64,000 nt of DNA from Sphaerisporangium siamense (GCF_014205275.1 NZ_JACHND010000001.1:1178001-1242000); one strand, 5' to 3'. Numbered from the stretch's first letter, positions 51,694-62,240 are shown. Numbers and translations: made by a program. The notes: generated by a model from the letters alone, not told the origin.

Positions 51694-52575
51694 CTACGAC
51701 TCGGCCGTGTGGGCGAGGATGGCGGCGGCCAGGTCCTCGTGGACCTCGGGCGGCAGGGTGTGGCCCATGCCCGGCACGATCATCAGCCGCGCTCCCGGGA
51801 TCCGCTCGGCGATGACCGCGCCGTGGCCCGGCTTGACCGGCTCGTGATCGCCCTCGATGACCAGGGTGGGGGCCTTCACCTGGTGCAGCGCGCCCACGGG
51901 CTCGAAGTCGGGCTTGGCCATGGCGGCCAGCCGGTGGTTGGCCGCCGCCGACAGGTCGCGGGCCCGGTCGTAGATCCGTTCCTGCAGGCGCCGCGCCGCG
52001 TCCTCGTCGAACGGCAGCCCGGTGCCGTGCAGCACGCGCTGCTCGGCGATCATGCCGTCGATCAGCGCCCGCCGGTCCCGCGGCGGCGGGGCGGCCATCA
52101 GCGCGCGGAAGTGGGCCACGAACTCGGGCGCCGGCTCCGGCAGGCCGCCCTCCGGCTGCGGCTGCCCCGTCAGCGCCCGCACGAGCACCTCGCCCTCGCC
52201 GCCGCCGAGCGGCGAGGAGGCGATGACGGTCAACGAGCGGACCCGCTCCGGCCGCTCCACGGCGGCGAACTGGCCGAGCAGGCCGCCCGCCGAGTGGCCG
52301 ACCAGGTGCGCGCTCTCCAAACCGTGGGCGTCCATCACCCGGTAGACGTCGTTCTTGACGTCGTCCCAGGTGTACGGCTCCGCCGCGAAGTCGACGGTGC
52401 CCGACATGCCGGTGTCACGGTGGTCATACCGGATCACCCGGCGGCCTCCGGCGGTCAGGCGGCCGACGAGCTCGTCCGGCCACAGGATGCCCTGCGACAT
52501 CGAACCCATGATCAACAAGATCGGCGCGTCGGTCCCGGCGCCGAACTCTTCACTCCAGATGGTGACCTTTCGCAT
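51694..52575 (-). CDS. Alpha/beta hydrolase
   Basis: 293-aa hydrolase related to the RdmC/methylesterase-like group: oxyanion region LLIMGSMSQGILWP, YDHRDTGMSG, nucleophile elbow GHSAGG, an Asp in VIEGDHEPV and the catalytic His in GMGHTLPPEVHEDLA. Substrate unknown. It lies 18 bp after the LAL regulator and may be its target or partner. Confidence 0.85.
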   Translation of the reverse strand: MRKVTIWSEEFGAGTDAPILLIMGSMSQGILWPDELVGRLTAGGRRVIRYDHRDTGMSGTVDFAAEPYTWDDVKNDVYRVMDAHGLESAHLVGHSAGGLLGQFAAVERPERVRSLTVIASSPLGGGEGEVLVRALTGQPQPEGGLPEPAPEFVAHFRALMAAPPPRDRRALIDGMIAEQRVLHGTGLPFDEDAARRLQERIYDRARDLSAAANHRLAAMAKPDFEPVGALHQVKAPTLVIEGDHEPVKPGHGAVIAERIPGARLMIVPGMGHTLPPEVHEDLAAAILAHTAES

Positions 52576-52593
52576 GTCCCTCAGCTTGTCGTC

Positions 52594-55347
52594 TCAGGTC
52601 ACGGGCGCCTTCCGTAGAACTACCAGCCGCGCCAGGTCCGTACGGGAGCCGATGCCCAGCTTCGGATAGATCTTGTACAGGTGGTACTCGACCGTGCGCG
52701 GGCTCAGGAAGAGCTGGGCGGCGATCTGCTTGCTGGACAATCCGTCGGCGACCAGGCCCGCGATGCGCAGTTCCTGCGGGGTCAGCGCGTCGAGCACGGC
52801 CGCGGGCGGGGCCTGCCCGCTCTCGCCCGCCGCCCGCAGTTCCTCCCGCGCGCGCCGCGCCCACGGCCGGGCGCCCGCCTGCTCGAACGTCTCCCAGGCC
52901 GTGCGCAGATGGGCTCGCGCCTCGCCGGGCCGTTGCGCGCGACGCAGGCGCTCCCCCAGCAGCAGGGCCGTCCTGGCCGCCTCGAACGGGTTGGTGTGCA
53001 GCCGCAACGCCTCGGCGAGCGCGTCGTCGGAGGAGCCGGCCAGGCCGCGGCAGCGGGCCAGCAGCGCGCGGGACTCGGGCGTCGCGGCGTGCGCCGACCA
53101 CCGTTCGTACGCCTCCAGCGCCGCCCGCGCGCCCGCCTCGTCGCCCGCGGCCACGGCGGCCTCGACGTGGTCCGGCGCGGCCCGCCACGCCACGGCCGGG
53201 TGCCCGGCGCCCGGTCCGGCCGCGGCGATGGCCGTGAAGCGGTCGTGCGCCGCCGCGTAACGGCCCAGGCACAGGTCGAGCGTCGCCAGCGCGTACGCGG
53301 CCACACCCGCGCGCAATCCCACCCGGTGCGGGATGGCGATGGCCAGCGCCTCGCGGGCCTGCCGCTCGCAGGGCTCCTCCTCGCCGCGCAGCGCCGCCAC
53401 CACCGCCAGGTTGGCCAGGTGCGCGGCCACCGTGTTCTCGTACCCGGCCTCCCGGGCCAGCGCCAGGCCCTCCTCGGAGATGGCCTGGCTGCGGGCCAAC
53501 CGACCGGCGATGCGCTCGGCGGTCGCCACGAACTCCAGCACGACCGGCAGTTGCCCGGTCATCCCCGACACCCTGGCCACCTGTCCGGCCCGGGTGGCCA
53601 TCTCGGCGGCCAGATCCGACTCGCCGAGAGCGCTGGCCGCGGCCGCCGCCCACAGGTACCCCGCCGCGTCCTCCAGCTCGCCGGCCCGCGCCAGTGCCCG
53701 CCGCAGCAGGCCAGGCCCGGCGTCGTCGCCGTCCATCGTCAGGCCGATCCCGGCCACCGCGTCGCGCAGGAACCCCTCGGGGTGCGCCGCCGCCCTCCGG
53801 CCGAGCTCGGCGACGGCGGCGGTGTCGCCGACGTACGCGGCCGCCTCCGAGGCGTCGGCCAGCATGTCCAGGCCGTCGCCCGCCGCCAGGATCCGCAGGG
53901 CCTCGGCGGCGTTGCCCGAGTTCAGCGCGAACCGGCCCCGGAGCTGAGCGATCTCCATGGCGAGGGTGGCGTCCTCGCCGCCCCGCTCGCGCGCCTCGGC
54001 CAGCAGCGACTCCGCCTGTCCCGGCCGGCCGCCGAGCCAGGCCGCGACCGCGGCGTCCTTCAGCCGGACGGCGCGGGCGCGCGGCTCGGGGGTCAGCTCG
54101 GCGGCCCTGGCCAGGGCCGTGGCGGCGGTGCCGTACCCGCCGCGGTCGCGCGCCCGTTCCGCGGCGGCCACCAGCGCGGCGGCGACCCGCTCGTCCTGGC
54201 CCAGGGCGGCCGCGGCCAGGTGCCAGGCGCGACGGTCGTCCCCGGTCAGCTCCGCCAGGACGGCGTGCACGCGGCGGACGTCGGCGGGGGTGGCCGCCTC
54301 GTGGACCGCGGATCGGATGAGCGGATGGCGGAAGCGCACGCGCGTGCCGGACACCTCGGCCAGCCCGGACTCCTCCAACTCGGCCACCGCCACCCGCCCC
54401 GCCCCGGCCTCCATCCCGGATCCCACGTCCCTCCCGGATCCCGCGTCCGTCGCGGGCCCGGATGAGGCCGCCCGGTGCGCGTTCGCGTCAGAAGGGTTCT
54501 CGGCGAACAGCCGGTCGGTGGCGCGAAGGATCAGGTCGAGGTCGGCCTCGACGGCGGCGACCAGGGCGACCAGCCGGGCGGTGGCCGGCAACGCGGCCAC
54601 CCGGTCGCCGAAGAGCCGGGCGCCGCCGGGCAGCGGGTCGGGCAGCGGGTCGCGTCCGGCGAGCTGCGCGGGCGTCAGGCGGGCGGCGATCTCGCCCAGG
54701 GCGAGCGGGTTGGCGCCGGTCAGCGTGACGAGCTCCCGTCTCACCCGGGCGGGCAGCCCGCCGTGGCGGGACTCCAGCAGCTCGGCCGCGGCGGACTCGG
54801 GCAGGCCGCGCACGTCCACCGTCAGCGGCACGCCCTTCACGGGAGCGTCCCCGCGCACGGCGAGCAGCATCGCGACGCGTTCCGTCCCGAGCCGCCTGGC
54901 GGCGAACAGCAGCGCGTCGGCCGAGGCGCGGTCGACCCACTGGAAGTCGTCCACCACGCAGATCAGCCCTTCCGGCGTGGCGGCCTCGGCCAGCAGTGAG
55001 AGCACCCCGGCGCCCAGCAGGAACCGGTCGCCCGCGCCGCCGGCGGCCAGCCCCAGGGCCGCGCGCACGGCGAGGCTCTGCGGCTCGGGCAGCGCGCCGA
55101 GCGAGCCGGTCACCGGCCACAGCACCTGGTGCAGCGCCGCGAACGCGAGGTCCGACTCGGACTCGACGCCGGTGGTCCGCAGGACCCGCATCGCGCCGCC
55201 GCGCCCCGCCGCCGCGTCGAGCAGCGCGGTCTTGCCCGTCCCCGCCTCGCCCCGCAGCACCACCGCCCCGCCGTGGCCGTCGCGAGCCCGCGCGATCGCC
55301 TCGTCGAGCGCGCTGATCTCCGCAGACCTTCCGTAAAGCACGGACAC
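52594..55347 (-). CDS. LAL-type LuxR family ATPase regulator
   Basis: About 917-aa large ATP-binding LuxR regulator (MalT/LAL class): N-terminal Walker A (LRGEAGTGKTALLDA), Walker B (LICVVDDFQWVD), a long alpha-solenoid/TPR-like middle, and a C-terminal LuxR HTH (LTPQELRIAGLVADGLSSKQIAAQLFLSPRTVEYHLYKIYPKLGI). Start taken as GTG 55347 (VSVLYGRSAEI), where family similarity begins; no strong RBS is visible, so a nearby GTG is possible. It probably activates the downstream hydrolase and other genes. Confidence 0.88.
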   Translation of the reverse strand: MSVLYGRSAEISALDEAIARARDGHGGAVVLRGEAGTGKTALLDAAAGRGGAMRVLRTTGVESESDLAFAALHQVLWPVTGSLGALPEPQSLAVRAALGLAAGGAGDRFLLGAGVLSLLAEAATPEGLICVVDDFQWVDRASADALLFAARRLGTERVAMLLAVRGDAPVKGVPLTVDVRGLPESAAAELLESRHGGLPARVRRELVTLTGANPLALGEIAARLTPAQLAGRDPLPDPLPGGARLFGDRVAALPATARLVALVAAVEADLDLILRATDRLFAENPSDANAHRAASSGPATDAGSGRDVGSGMEAGAGRVAVAELEESGLAEVSGTRVRFRHPLIRSAVHEAATPADVRRVHAVLAELTGDDRRAWHLAAAALGQDERVAAALVAAAERARDRGGYGTAATALARAAELTPEPRARAVRLKDAAVAAWLGGRPGQAESLLAEARERGGEDATLAMEIAQLRGRFALNSGNAAEALRILAAGDGLDMLADASEAAAYVGDTAAVAELGRRAAAHPEGFLRDAVAGIGLTMDGDDAGPGLLRRALARAGELEDAAGYLWAAAAASALGESDLAAEMATRAGQVARVSGMTGQLPVVLEFVATAERIAGRLARSQAISEEGLALAREAGYENTVAAHLANLAVVAALRGEEEPCERQAREALAIAIPHRVGLRAGVAAYALATLDLCLGRYAAAHDRFTAIAAAGPGAGHPAVAWRAAPDHVEAAVAAGDEAGARAALEAYERWSAHAATPESRALLARCRGLAGSSDDALAEALRLHTNPFEAARTALLLGERLRRAQRPGEARAHLRTAWETFEQAGARPWARRAREELRAAGESGQAPPAAVLDALTPQELRIAGLVADGLSSKQIAAQLFLSPRTVEYHLYKIYPKLGIGSRTDLARLVVLRKAPVT

Positions 55348-55526
55348 CCACTGTAGGGGGCCGTCGAGGGATGCGCGGCAAGCCTCCGGACCGCCCCTCA
55401 CCTGGCATTTGATCGGTTCTCGGCCAGGAAGATCGCTGGAGGTGAGTGCGCCGGCCCCGGCGGACCGGTTCCGCTCGTGGAGCGGAGAGCGCGGTCCACC
55501 GAGGCCGGCGGAGTGATCTCGTAGGG

Positions 55527-57158
55527 TCAGCCGACCTGGTTGCTGGTCCAGCGCTGGGTCGGCGCCGAGGAGTTGCAGGTGGCGAGGACCAGGGTGGTGC
55601 CGGCTCCGGTGCCGCCGCCGTTCGCCTGGACGCACTGGTTGGTGCCGACGCCCGCCTTGATCTGGTAGGTCAGTCCGGAGATCGAGGGGAACGTCCACTT
55701 CTGCGCGGTGGCGCCGCTACAGGTGACCTGGACCACGGCGGTCCCCGCGGTACCGCTGCCGCCGAGCGGGGTCAGGCACTTGCCGCTGTGCGCGCTCTTG
55801 ATCGTGTACGCCGAGCCGCCGGCCGTGTCCAGCCGCCACCGCTGGTTGTTGAGGCTGTTCTGCGGCCATTCCACGATGGAGGCGTTGTCGGCGGTGCTGA
55901 AGGAGTACAGGTCCATGGCCATGTTCGGCCCTGAGGAGTCCACGACGTCGTTGGTGAAGACCGTGGTGATCCCGTCCGCGACGGTGCCGGCGGGCACGCC
56001 GCTCGTCCCGGTCAGGACGATCAGCGAATCGGACTCGGCCGAGGTGCGGGTGACCCCGCCGTAGGTGATCCGCTCCCGGACGGTGTATCCGGCGCTGGAG
56101 TTGGACGGCAGGCCCGTCACCCGGACCGAGCGCTGCCAGATCGGGACCGTGGCCACGACCGTGCCGTTCCGCAGCACCTGGACCTCGCGGGTGACGCCCG
56201 AGCCGTACACCGTGGTGCTCGGCTCGTAGGTGAACACGATCTCGGTGCCTTCCACGTCCACGCCGGTGAACAGTTGGGGCGCCAGCGGCGGGATCGTCGT
56301 CATGGCCGGGACCGAGGACCCGTGCTCCAGGTAGAGGCTGTGGTTGGCGGCGTTCCAGTTGTTGGTCAGGTAGGTGCCGACCGGGGTGACGCCGAAGTAG
56401 TCGTCCTTGCCGCAGTCCATGAGGCGGACGGCCAGCGGGTCGGCGCAGACCACCGTGGCGCCGCCCTGGCAGAGCGTCTCGTTGGAGTCGCTGCAGTGAG
56501 CGCCCCCGCTGCGGTTGGGCGCACCCGGCAGGACGCCGCCCAGCGCGTGCGCGAGCTCATGGGTCATCTCGTGCCCCGTGGAACACCCCGGGGAGAGCGT
56601 GACCCAGGTGGCGTACTGATTGTGGCGGTTGCCGGTCCCGGCGGTGGCGTCGTCGGCGATCGGGCCGTCGCCCAGCGTTCCCCCGCAGCCGGTGCTGTTC
56701 TCGAAGTAGGCGATGTAGATGTGGTCGGTGTCGGTGTAGCCGAGGTTCTCCAGCGCCTCCTTCCACTGGCCGTTCGCCGAGCCCGCGGGGACCTGGACGG
56801 AGTCGATGTCCAGGTCGCAGCCGGTGGATCCGGTGGTCTCGAAGCGGATCCAGCGCTCGGCGCCGTCCCGGCGGGCGCTGTCGTTCACGTTCTCCTGGGT
56901 GACCCACGCGGCCTGCCGGATCAGCGGCTCCTTCTCGGCGAACCGGTCGGAGCCCGGCTCGTAGGCGTAGATCAGCTTGACCCGGTGGCCGCTGGTGCCG
57001 TCGCCCACGCAGTGGACCTGCGGAACGATGAGGGCCCCGCCGGTGGCGGCGGCGGGCGTCGCGGACACCACGCCCCCTAAGGCCCCTAACAACAGGGTTG
57101 ACAGCACGACGGCGAACGCCCGCGCCCACAAACCCTTTCTCACACCCGTCGATCTCAT
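55527..57158 (-). CDS. Secreted zinc metalloprotease-like protein with ricin-type lectin domain
   Basis: 543 aa. Signal peptide (1-38), then a catalytic-like domain with overlapping zinc motifs HEMTH (196-200) and HELAHALGG (200-208); the second fits HExxHxxG of metzincins but Leu stands where the third ligand His/Asp would be. Several Cys pairs suggest disulfides. An Fn3-like domain (about 275-375) follows, then a C-terminal ricin B-type beta-trefoil (about 395-543) with NNQRWRL, AQKWTF and TQRWTS (QxW repeats). It probably degrades or binds an extracellular glycan-protein substrate. Confidence 0.82.
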   Translation of the reverse strand: MRSTGVRKGLWARAFAVVLSTLLLGALGGVVSATPAAATGGALIVPQVHCVGDGTSGHRVKLIYAYEPGSDRFAEKEPLIRQAAWVTQENVNDSARRDGAERWIRFETTGSTGCDLDIDSVQVPAGSANGQWKEALENLGYTDTDHIYIAYFENSTGCGGTLGDGPIADDATAGTGNRHNQYATWVTLSPGCSTGHEMTHELAHALGGVLPGAPNRSGGAHCSDSNETLCQGGATVVCADPLAVRLMDCGKDDYFGVTPVGTYLTNNWNAANHSLYLEHGSSVPAMTTIPPLAPQLFTGVDVEGTEIVFTYEPSTTVYGSGVTREVQVLRNGTVVATVPIWQRSVRVTGLPSNSSAGYTVRERITYGGVTRTSAESDSLIVLTGTSGVPAGTVADGITTVFTNDVVDSSGPNMAMDLYSFSTADNASIVEWPQNSLNNQRWRLDTAGGSAYTIKSAHSGKCLTPLGGSGTAGTAVVQVTCSGATAQKWTFPSISGLTYQIKAGVGTNQCVQANGGGTGAGTTLVLATCNSSAPTQRWTSNQVG

Positions 57159-57418
57159 CGGAAATCAACCTCCCCCGCGACTTCCGGCCGTTTTCGCGCA
57201 CGCCGAACGGACCCCGTGCGATGGTGAAATGAATCGATGCGCGTCCGGCGTGGAAATACGTGCCGAAATTACTGGTCGCGATCCGTAGTGGTGAACCTCG
57301 CCCCCGTTGGCGTGATCGATTCCATACGATAACCGCTCGCGAATCACGCGGGAACAGGCCGACCATAACGGAAAAGAAACTTTACAGGTGTGCAAGAAGT
57401 GACGCATGCCGGGATAAT

Positions 57419-57469
57419 CCGATTCGCGGGACTCCTCGATTTGTCAAGCGAATTTAATTCCTCCGGCCG
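57419..57469 (-). promoter_or_regulatory. Candidate promoter region for the metalloprotease
   Basis: Read leftward, a perfect TTGACA lies at 57447-57442, inside an ATTCGC/GCGAAT inverted repeat; the nearest TA-rich -10 (GATTAT) is about 22 bp away, which is too far for a simple sigma-70 type promoter. The remaining 57159-57508 region is AT-richer than its surroundings and has no gene. Confidence 0.35.
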
Positions 57470-57508
57470 CCCGCGAACCGGGACGGCCACGCGCCCCGGC
57501 GAGGGGAT

Positions 57509-58357
57509 TCAGCAGGGACCGGGCCGGTCGCGGACGTAGTCGTCCAACGGCTTCAGCGGAGGCTGGGAGGACGGGTCCTGGACGGCGGCCGCGCCCACGG
57601 CGCAGGCCGCCGCGAGCGCCCGGTCGTGCGGCAGGCCGCGGCGGAGGGCCAGGACCAGGGCGGCGGTGAACGCGTCGCCCGCGCCGACGCTGTTCACCGC
57701 GCTCACCCGCGGGGACGCGGCCCGGGCCACCTCGGCGCCGTGGTCGAGCAGCGCCGCGCCGCGGGCGCCGAAGGTGACGGCCACGAGCCGTCCCCTCCGC
57801 AGCGACGGCATCGCCTCGTACTCCGACCGGTTGACGATGACCAGGTCCGCGCGCGCCAGCAGTTCCTCCGGCAGGGTCGTCGCGGGCGAGGCGTTGAGCG
57901 CGAAGAAACCCCGCGCCCTCTCCGCGAGGTCGAGCACGACGCGCATGTCGATCTCCAGCTGGGTGAGGACGGCCTCGCCGGGGCCGAACTCCATCTCCGT
58001 GAGATCGACGCGCGCGTTCGCGCCCGGGCAGACCGCGATCTGGTTCTCGCCCGACTCCTCCACCATGATCAGCGCGGTCCCGGTGGGGTCGGCGACGGTC
58101 CGGACCTTCGAGACGTCCACCCCGACGGCGGCCATCCGCCCGAGCAGGTCCCGGCCCTCGTCGTCGGCGCCCACGGCGCCGACGAACCGGACCGTCCCCC
58201 CGAGCCGGGCCGCCGCCACGGCCTGGTTCGCGCCCTTGCCGCCCGGGTGCCGCGACAGCACGCCGCCGCCCACGGTGACGCCCGGCGCGGGCAGCTCCGG
58301 CACCCGGGCGACCAGGTCGACGTTGACACTTCCCACGACGGTCAGCGTGTCGCGCAT
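57509..58357 (-). CDS. Ribokinase-like PfkB sugar kinase
   Basis: 282-aa PfkB family kinase with GSVNVDLVARV and HPGGKGANQAVAAARLGG at the N-terminus and the catalytic NSVGAGDAFTAAL at the C-terminus (base Asp). It probably phosphorylates ribose released by the nucleoside hydrolase upstream, 28 bp away. Last gene of the salvage operon. Confidence 0.9.
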   Translation of the reverse strand: MRDTLTVVGSVNVDLVARVPELPAPGVTVGGGVLSRHPGGKGANQAVAAARLGGTVRFVGAVGADDEGRDLLGRMAAVGVDVSKVRTVADPTGTALIMVEESGENQIAVCPGANARVDLTEMEFGPGEAVLTQLEIDMRVVLDLAERARGFFALNASPATTLPEELLARADLVIVNRSEYEAMPSLRRGRLVAVTFGARGAALLDHGAEVARAASPRVSAVNSVGAGDAFTAALVLALRRGLPHDRALAAACAVGAAAVQDPSSQPPLKPLDDYVRDRPGPC

Positions 58358-58385
58358 TCTCGGCTCCCTTGCCGGTCGGCCGTTC

Positions 58386-59336
58386 CTACAGGGCGAGCAG
58401 TCGTTCCATCAGGATCGGGGCCAGGGGCTGCGTCGTCGACAGGACCACGCGGCTGCGGACGCCCGGCTGCTCCGGGTAGTCCCGCCACTGGCCGCGCAGG
58501 TCGCAGATCGTCTGCCCGCGCCCCGGCCCGTGCGTGTCGTCGATGGTGACGGACACGCGCGGCGCGACCAGCGGCTCGACGCAGCCGATCGCCAGGGCCG
58601 CCGCCAGCGGGTCGTGCAGGGCGGCGCAGCGCAGGCCGTAAACCGACACGTAGAAGTCGAAGTAGCGGTTCAGGATCAGGCCCAGCGTCCGGGCGACGGG
58701 CCGCCCGGACTCCTCCAGCCGCCGCCGGTCGTCCTCGGTGAGCCGGTTGACCAGCGTGACGTCCAAGGGGACGAGCGTGATGTCCCACGGCGCGGCGAAC
58801 ACGCGCCGGGCGGCCTCGGGGTCGTTGCCGATGTTCGCCTCGGCCACCGCCGTGATGTTGCCCGGGCTGCGCGCCGCGCCGCCCATGACGGTCACGCTCG
58901 CGACCCGCTCGGGCAACGTGTCGTCCAGCTCGAGGGCCCTGGCCAGGTTGGTGAGCGGGCCGACCGCCACGACGTGGAGCCGGCCGGCGTGGGCGTGGGA
59001 GAGCCCGATCAGCAGTTCGGCCGCGCTCTCCGCCGCCGGGCTCTCCCCCGGGGCGGGCAGCAGGACGTCGCCGAGCCCGTTCGCGCCGTGGATGTGCGGC
59101 ACGGGGACGCTGGCGTTGCCGGCGCCGACCGCCACGGGAACCCCGGCCCGCCCGGCCAGGGCCAGCAGGGCGAGGGTGTTGGCGGCGGCCTGCTCGGCGC
59201 CGGTGTTCCCGCTCACCGTGCCGACCCCCACCAGGTCCGCTTCGGGGCTGGCCAGCAGCAGGGCGAGCGCGAGCGCGTCGTCGACGCCGGTGTCGCAGTC
59301 GAGGTAGACGGGCGTCGGCCGCGCCGAGGGCGTCAC
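58386..59336 (-). CDS. Inosine/uridine-preferring nucleoside hydrolase
   Basis: 316-aa nucleoside N-ribohydrolase: Ca-binding DCDTGVDDALAL, a GNTGAEQAAANTLALL helix, VAVGPLTNLARAL, VMGGAARSPGN and the late HDPLAAAL. Splits nucleosides to base and ribose. GTG 59336 overlaps the amidohydrolase stop. Confidence 0.92.
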   Translation of the reverse strand: MTPSARPTPVYLDCDTGVDDALALALLLASPEADLVGVGTVSGNTGAEQAAANTLALLALAGRAGVPVAVGAGNASVPVPHIHGANGLGDVLLPAPGESPAAESAAELLIGLSHAHAGRLHVVAVGPLTNLARALELDDTLPERVASVTVMGGAARSPGNITAVAEANIGNDPEAARRVFAAPWDITLVPLDVTLVNRLTEDDRRRLEESGRPVARTLGLILNRYFDFYVSVYGLRCAALHDPLAAALAIGCVEPLVAPRVSVTIDDTHGPGRGQTICDLRGQWRDYPEQPGVRSRVVLSTTQPLAPILMERLLAL

Positions 59337-60562
59337 GACGTCCTTCCGGACCCGGGGGCCGCGCCGGCCGTGAGGGCGCCGGAGCGGGCGACGATCTTCC
59401 CGCGCTTCATGACGAGCGTCCGCTGCGGCGGCGCCACGACGATCTCGCCGATCGCCTCGCCGGGCAGGACGACCAGGTCGGCGACGTCCCCGGCCTTGAG
59501 GTCGCACGCCTCGAAGCCGAGCGCCTGGCGGCCGAGGGTCGTGCCCATGGTGAGCGCGAACTCCAGGTCCTCGTCCCTGCGCCAGTAGCACTTGTAGGCC
59601 ATGAACATCGCCCTGGACAGGATGTCGCCCTCGCCCCACGGCGACCAGAGGCTGCGCGAGGAGTCCGACCCCAGGCACATCCGCACGCCCATCGCGTGCA
59701 GGGCCTTGACGTCGGGCACCGGCAGGAGCCCGTGGACGCCGACGGCGACGGTGATGCCCGCCTCGGCGAGCACCGATCCGAGGTGGGCGAGCTGCGCCGG
59801 CGTCGGGTCGGCCAGGCTGAACACGTCGCAGAGGCTGACCTTGTGCCGCATGCCGAGCGCCTTGACCCGCGCGGCGATCCGCTCGATGAGCCAGATGCCG
59901 AGCTCGCCGGACTCGTGCAGGTGGAAGTCCACCGGCACCTGGTACTTCTCGGCGAGGCCGAAGACGACGTCGAGCTGGCGGGACGCGTCGCCGTCGACGC
60001 CCGCGGGGTCGATCCCGCCGATCGCGTCGGCGCCGTCGCGCAGGGCCTGTTCGAGCAGTTCGGCGGTGCCCGGCTTCCTGAGCAGGCCGAGCTGCGGGAA
60101 CGCCACGATGCTCAGGTCGGTGAGCTCGGCCATCTCCTCGCGCACCTGGAGCATGCCGTGGACGCCGTCGAGGCCGATCTCCGGTGCCACGTCGGCGAAG
60201 GTCCTGATGGACGTGGACCCGTAGGTCACGCACTTGTCCAGGAAGGCGCGCGCCCGGGTGGCGACCGGGGTCGTGGTGGCCTCCCACTGCCGCAGGGTGT
60301 CCTCGAACATCTGCTCCATCGTGATCGGCGCCGACGTCCGCCGGGCCCACGGCTCGCCCCACATGCTCTTGTCCGCGTGGGCGTGGCCGTCGACGAAGCC
60401 GGGCAGGAGGATCTGCCCGCCGAGGTCCTCGACGTGGTCGGCGGGGCCGAGGTCGGCGGGCGCCTGCGCGCCGACGGACTGGATCCTTCCGTCGGCGACC
60501 GTGACGACCTGCGGGTCTCCCGCGCCGTTCACCCGGACGTTGGACAGGACAATTCTGGGCAT
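59333..60562 (-). CDS. Cytosine deaminase-like amidohydrolase
   Basis: 409-aa metal-dependent amidohydrolase: PGFVDGHAHADKSMW (first metal His pair, HxH), HLHESGELG, and GSDSSRSLWSPWG with the metal Asp. The pattern fits the CodA-like group that deaminates cytosine or related heterocycles. ATG 60562 (MPRIVLSNVRV) is the family-like start. It lies between a transporter and a nucleoside hydrolase, so a pyrimidine or a modified base is the likely substrate. Confidence 0.88.
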   Translation of the reverse strand: MPRIVLSNVRVNGAGDPQVVTVADGRIQSVGAQAPADLGPADHVEDLGGQILLPGFVDGHAHADKSMWGEPWARRTSAPITMEQMFEDTLRQWEATTTPVATRARAFLDKCVTYGSTSIRTFADVAPEIGLDGVHGMLQVREEMAELTDLSIVAFPQLGLLRKPGTAELLEQALRDGADAIGGIDPAGVDGDASRQLDVVFGLAEKYQVPVDFHLHESGELGIWLIERIAARVKALGMRHKVSLCDVFSLADPTPAQLAHLGSVLAEAGITVAVGVHGLLPVPDVKALHAMGVRMCLGSDSSRSLWSPWGEGDILSRAMFMAYKCYWRRDEDLEFALTMGTTLGRQALGFEACDLKAGDVADLVVLPGEAIGEIVVAPPQRTLVMKRGKIVARSGALTAGAAPGSGRTS

Positions 60563-60617
60563 AGTGATTCCCACGCTGTTCGAAGTTGCTGATACGTGAA
60601 TCGTTGGGATTTGTCGG

Positions 60618-62240
60618 TTACTCCAGGCGCCGGAGCGCGGAGTCCTCAAGAGCGCCGGCCAGGTGATAGGCCAGGAGCGAGGCGAGCAGGACGATGGCGA
60701 CCCCGCCCCAGACGAAGTCGTAGTCCGACAGAGTGGCGGCGACGGTCATCGACGCGCCGAGCCCGTAGCCGGTCGCGAGCCACTCCGCCACCATGGCCGC
60801 GCCGATGGACAGCGGCAGCGCGATCTTGACCGAGGCCAGCAGGGCGGGCAGCGCGTACGGGATCAGCAGCTTGGTCAGATGGTGCCACCGGCCGGCGCCG
60901 ACCGCGGTGAGCAGGTCCTTGGCGCTCCGCGGCACCGCCCGCATGGCGAGCAGGACGTTGACGAGGATCGGGAAGAACGTCATCACCGCGATCAGGACGG
61001 TGACGGCCAGCAGGCCCCGGCCGAAGATGAGCGCCAGCAGCGGCATCGCGGCCACGATCGGGATCGACCGCAGCGCGATCGACATGGGCATCAGCACCCG
61101 CTCGATCACCGGGAACTCGTGCGCGACCACGGCCATCGCCAGCGCGAGGACCAGCCCGACCACGAAACCGACGCCCGCGTCGCCGATGGTCTGCAGCAGC
61201 GACGTGAACATGTACGGCAGCGGATCCTCGGGCTCGCCCGAGGCGGTGACGAGCTGGGTGTCGCCGGTCAGGAAGTAGGACACGACCTCCACCGGGCCCC
61301 GCGCCACCGCGCCGCCGCCCGGCACCACGAGGACGAGCAGCCACCAGCAGAGCGCGACCCCCGCCACCGTGCCCGCCACCGTGCCCGCCGCCGCGAGCAC
61401 GCCGCGCCGGACGCGCGCGGCCTCGCCCCCGCCACGCCGGCCGCGGCGGGCCGCCCGCGCCCCGAGCACGGTGTCCATCGCGCGGGTCCACGGCAGCGCC
61501 GTCCGCGCGATCAGCGGCAGTGCCACGAACGCCACGGCGGCGACCAGCGAGGTCACGATGGCCAGGCCCCAGGCGCGGGGGATGTCGAAGGCGCCCTGGG
61601 CCTGGATCATCGCGACGCCCATGCCCTGCGTGCCGCCCATGTACTCGCCGATGATGGCGCCGAGGATGGCGGCGGGCGCCGCGACCTGGAGGCCGCCGAC
61701 GAAGCTCGGGATCGCCGCGGGCAGCCGGACCTTGCGGATCACCGTCCACTCCGAGCCGCCGCAGGCGCGGACCACGTCCACCGACGTCCTGTCCACGCTG
61801 TTGAGGCCGAGGATGGCGGCGACCAGGGTGGTGAAGAGCACGGCCTGCGCGGCGAGGATCACGCTCGGCACCTCGCCCCGGAAGGTGATCGCGAGGATCG
61901 GGGCGATGGCGATGAGCGGCAGCGCGATCGCGCCGACCGCGACCCGCTCGAACATGGCCTGGACGCGCGGGAACGGCAGCGTGCACAGGGCCAGGCCGAT
62001 GGCGAGGCCGTTGCCCCACAGGTAGCCCTGCAGCGCGGACGACATCGTGACGGACAGGTTCGGCAGGTAGTAGCCGGCGTCGTCCCGCATCTGCCCGAGC
62101 ACCTCGCCGGGCGACGGAACCAGCGTTCCGAGGCTGGTCAGCGACGCCGCCTGCCAGGCGAGGCCCACGACCACCACGGTCAGGAGCGGCGCGACGGCGT
62201 GCCGCGTGCGCAGGGGCAGGCCCCGGGCCACGGCGCTCAC
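60618..62240 (-). CDS. Fused ABC transporter permease (two permease domains)
   Basis: 540-aa membrane protein made of two BPD_transp_1 units joined head to tail: the first at about 15-265 with an EAA-like loop ([24 protein letters not shown]), the second at about 290-530 with [24 protein letters not shown]. About 12 helices in all. The family (SsuC/TauC/ThiX-like) usually has one domain per gene, so a single chain would form the whole channel. ATGA overlap with the ATPase gene. Confidence 0.9.
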   Translation of the reverse strand: MSAVARGLPLRTRHAVAPLLTVVVVGLAWQAASLTSLGTLVPSPGEVLGQMRDDAGYYLPNLSVTMSSALQGYLWGNGLAIGLALCTLPFPRVQAMFERVAVGAIALPLIAIAPILAITFRGEVPSVILAAQAVLFTTLVAAILGLNSVDRTSVDVVRACGGSEWTVIRKVRLPAAIPSFVGGLQVAAPAAILGAIIGEYMGGTQGMGVAMIQAQGAFDIPRAWGLAIVTSLVAAVAFVALPLIARTALPWTRAMDTVLGARAARRGRRGGGEAARVRRGVLAAAGTVAGTVAGVALCWWLLVLVVPGGGAVARGPVEVVSYFLTGDTQLVTASGEPEDPLPYMFTSLLQTIGDAGVGFVVGLVLALAMAVVAHEFPVIERVLMPMSIALRSIPIVAAMPLLALIFGRGLLAVTVLIAVMTFFPILVNVLLAMRAVPRSAKDLLTAVGAGRWHHLTKLLIPYALPALLASVKIALPLSIGAAMVAEWLATGYGLGASMTVAATLSDYDFVWGGVAIVLLASLLAYHLAGALEDSALRRLE

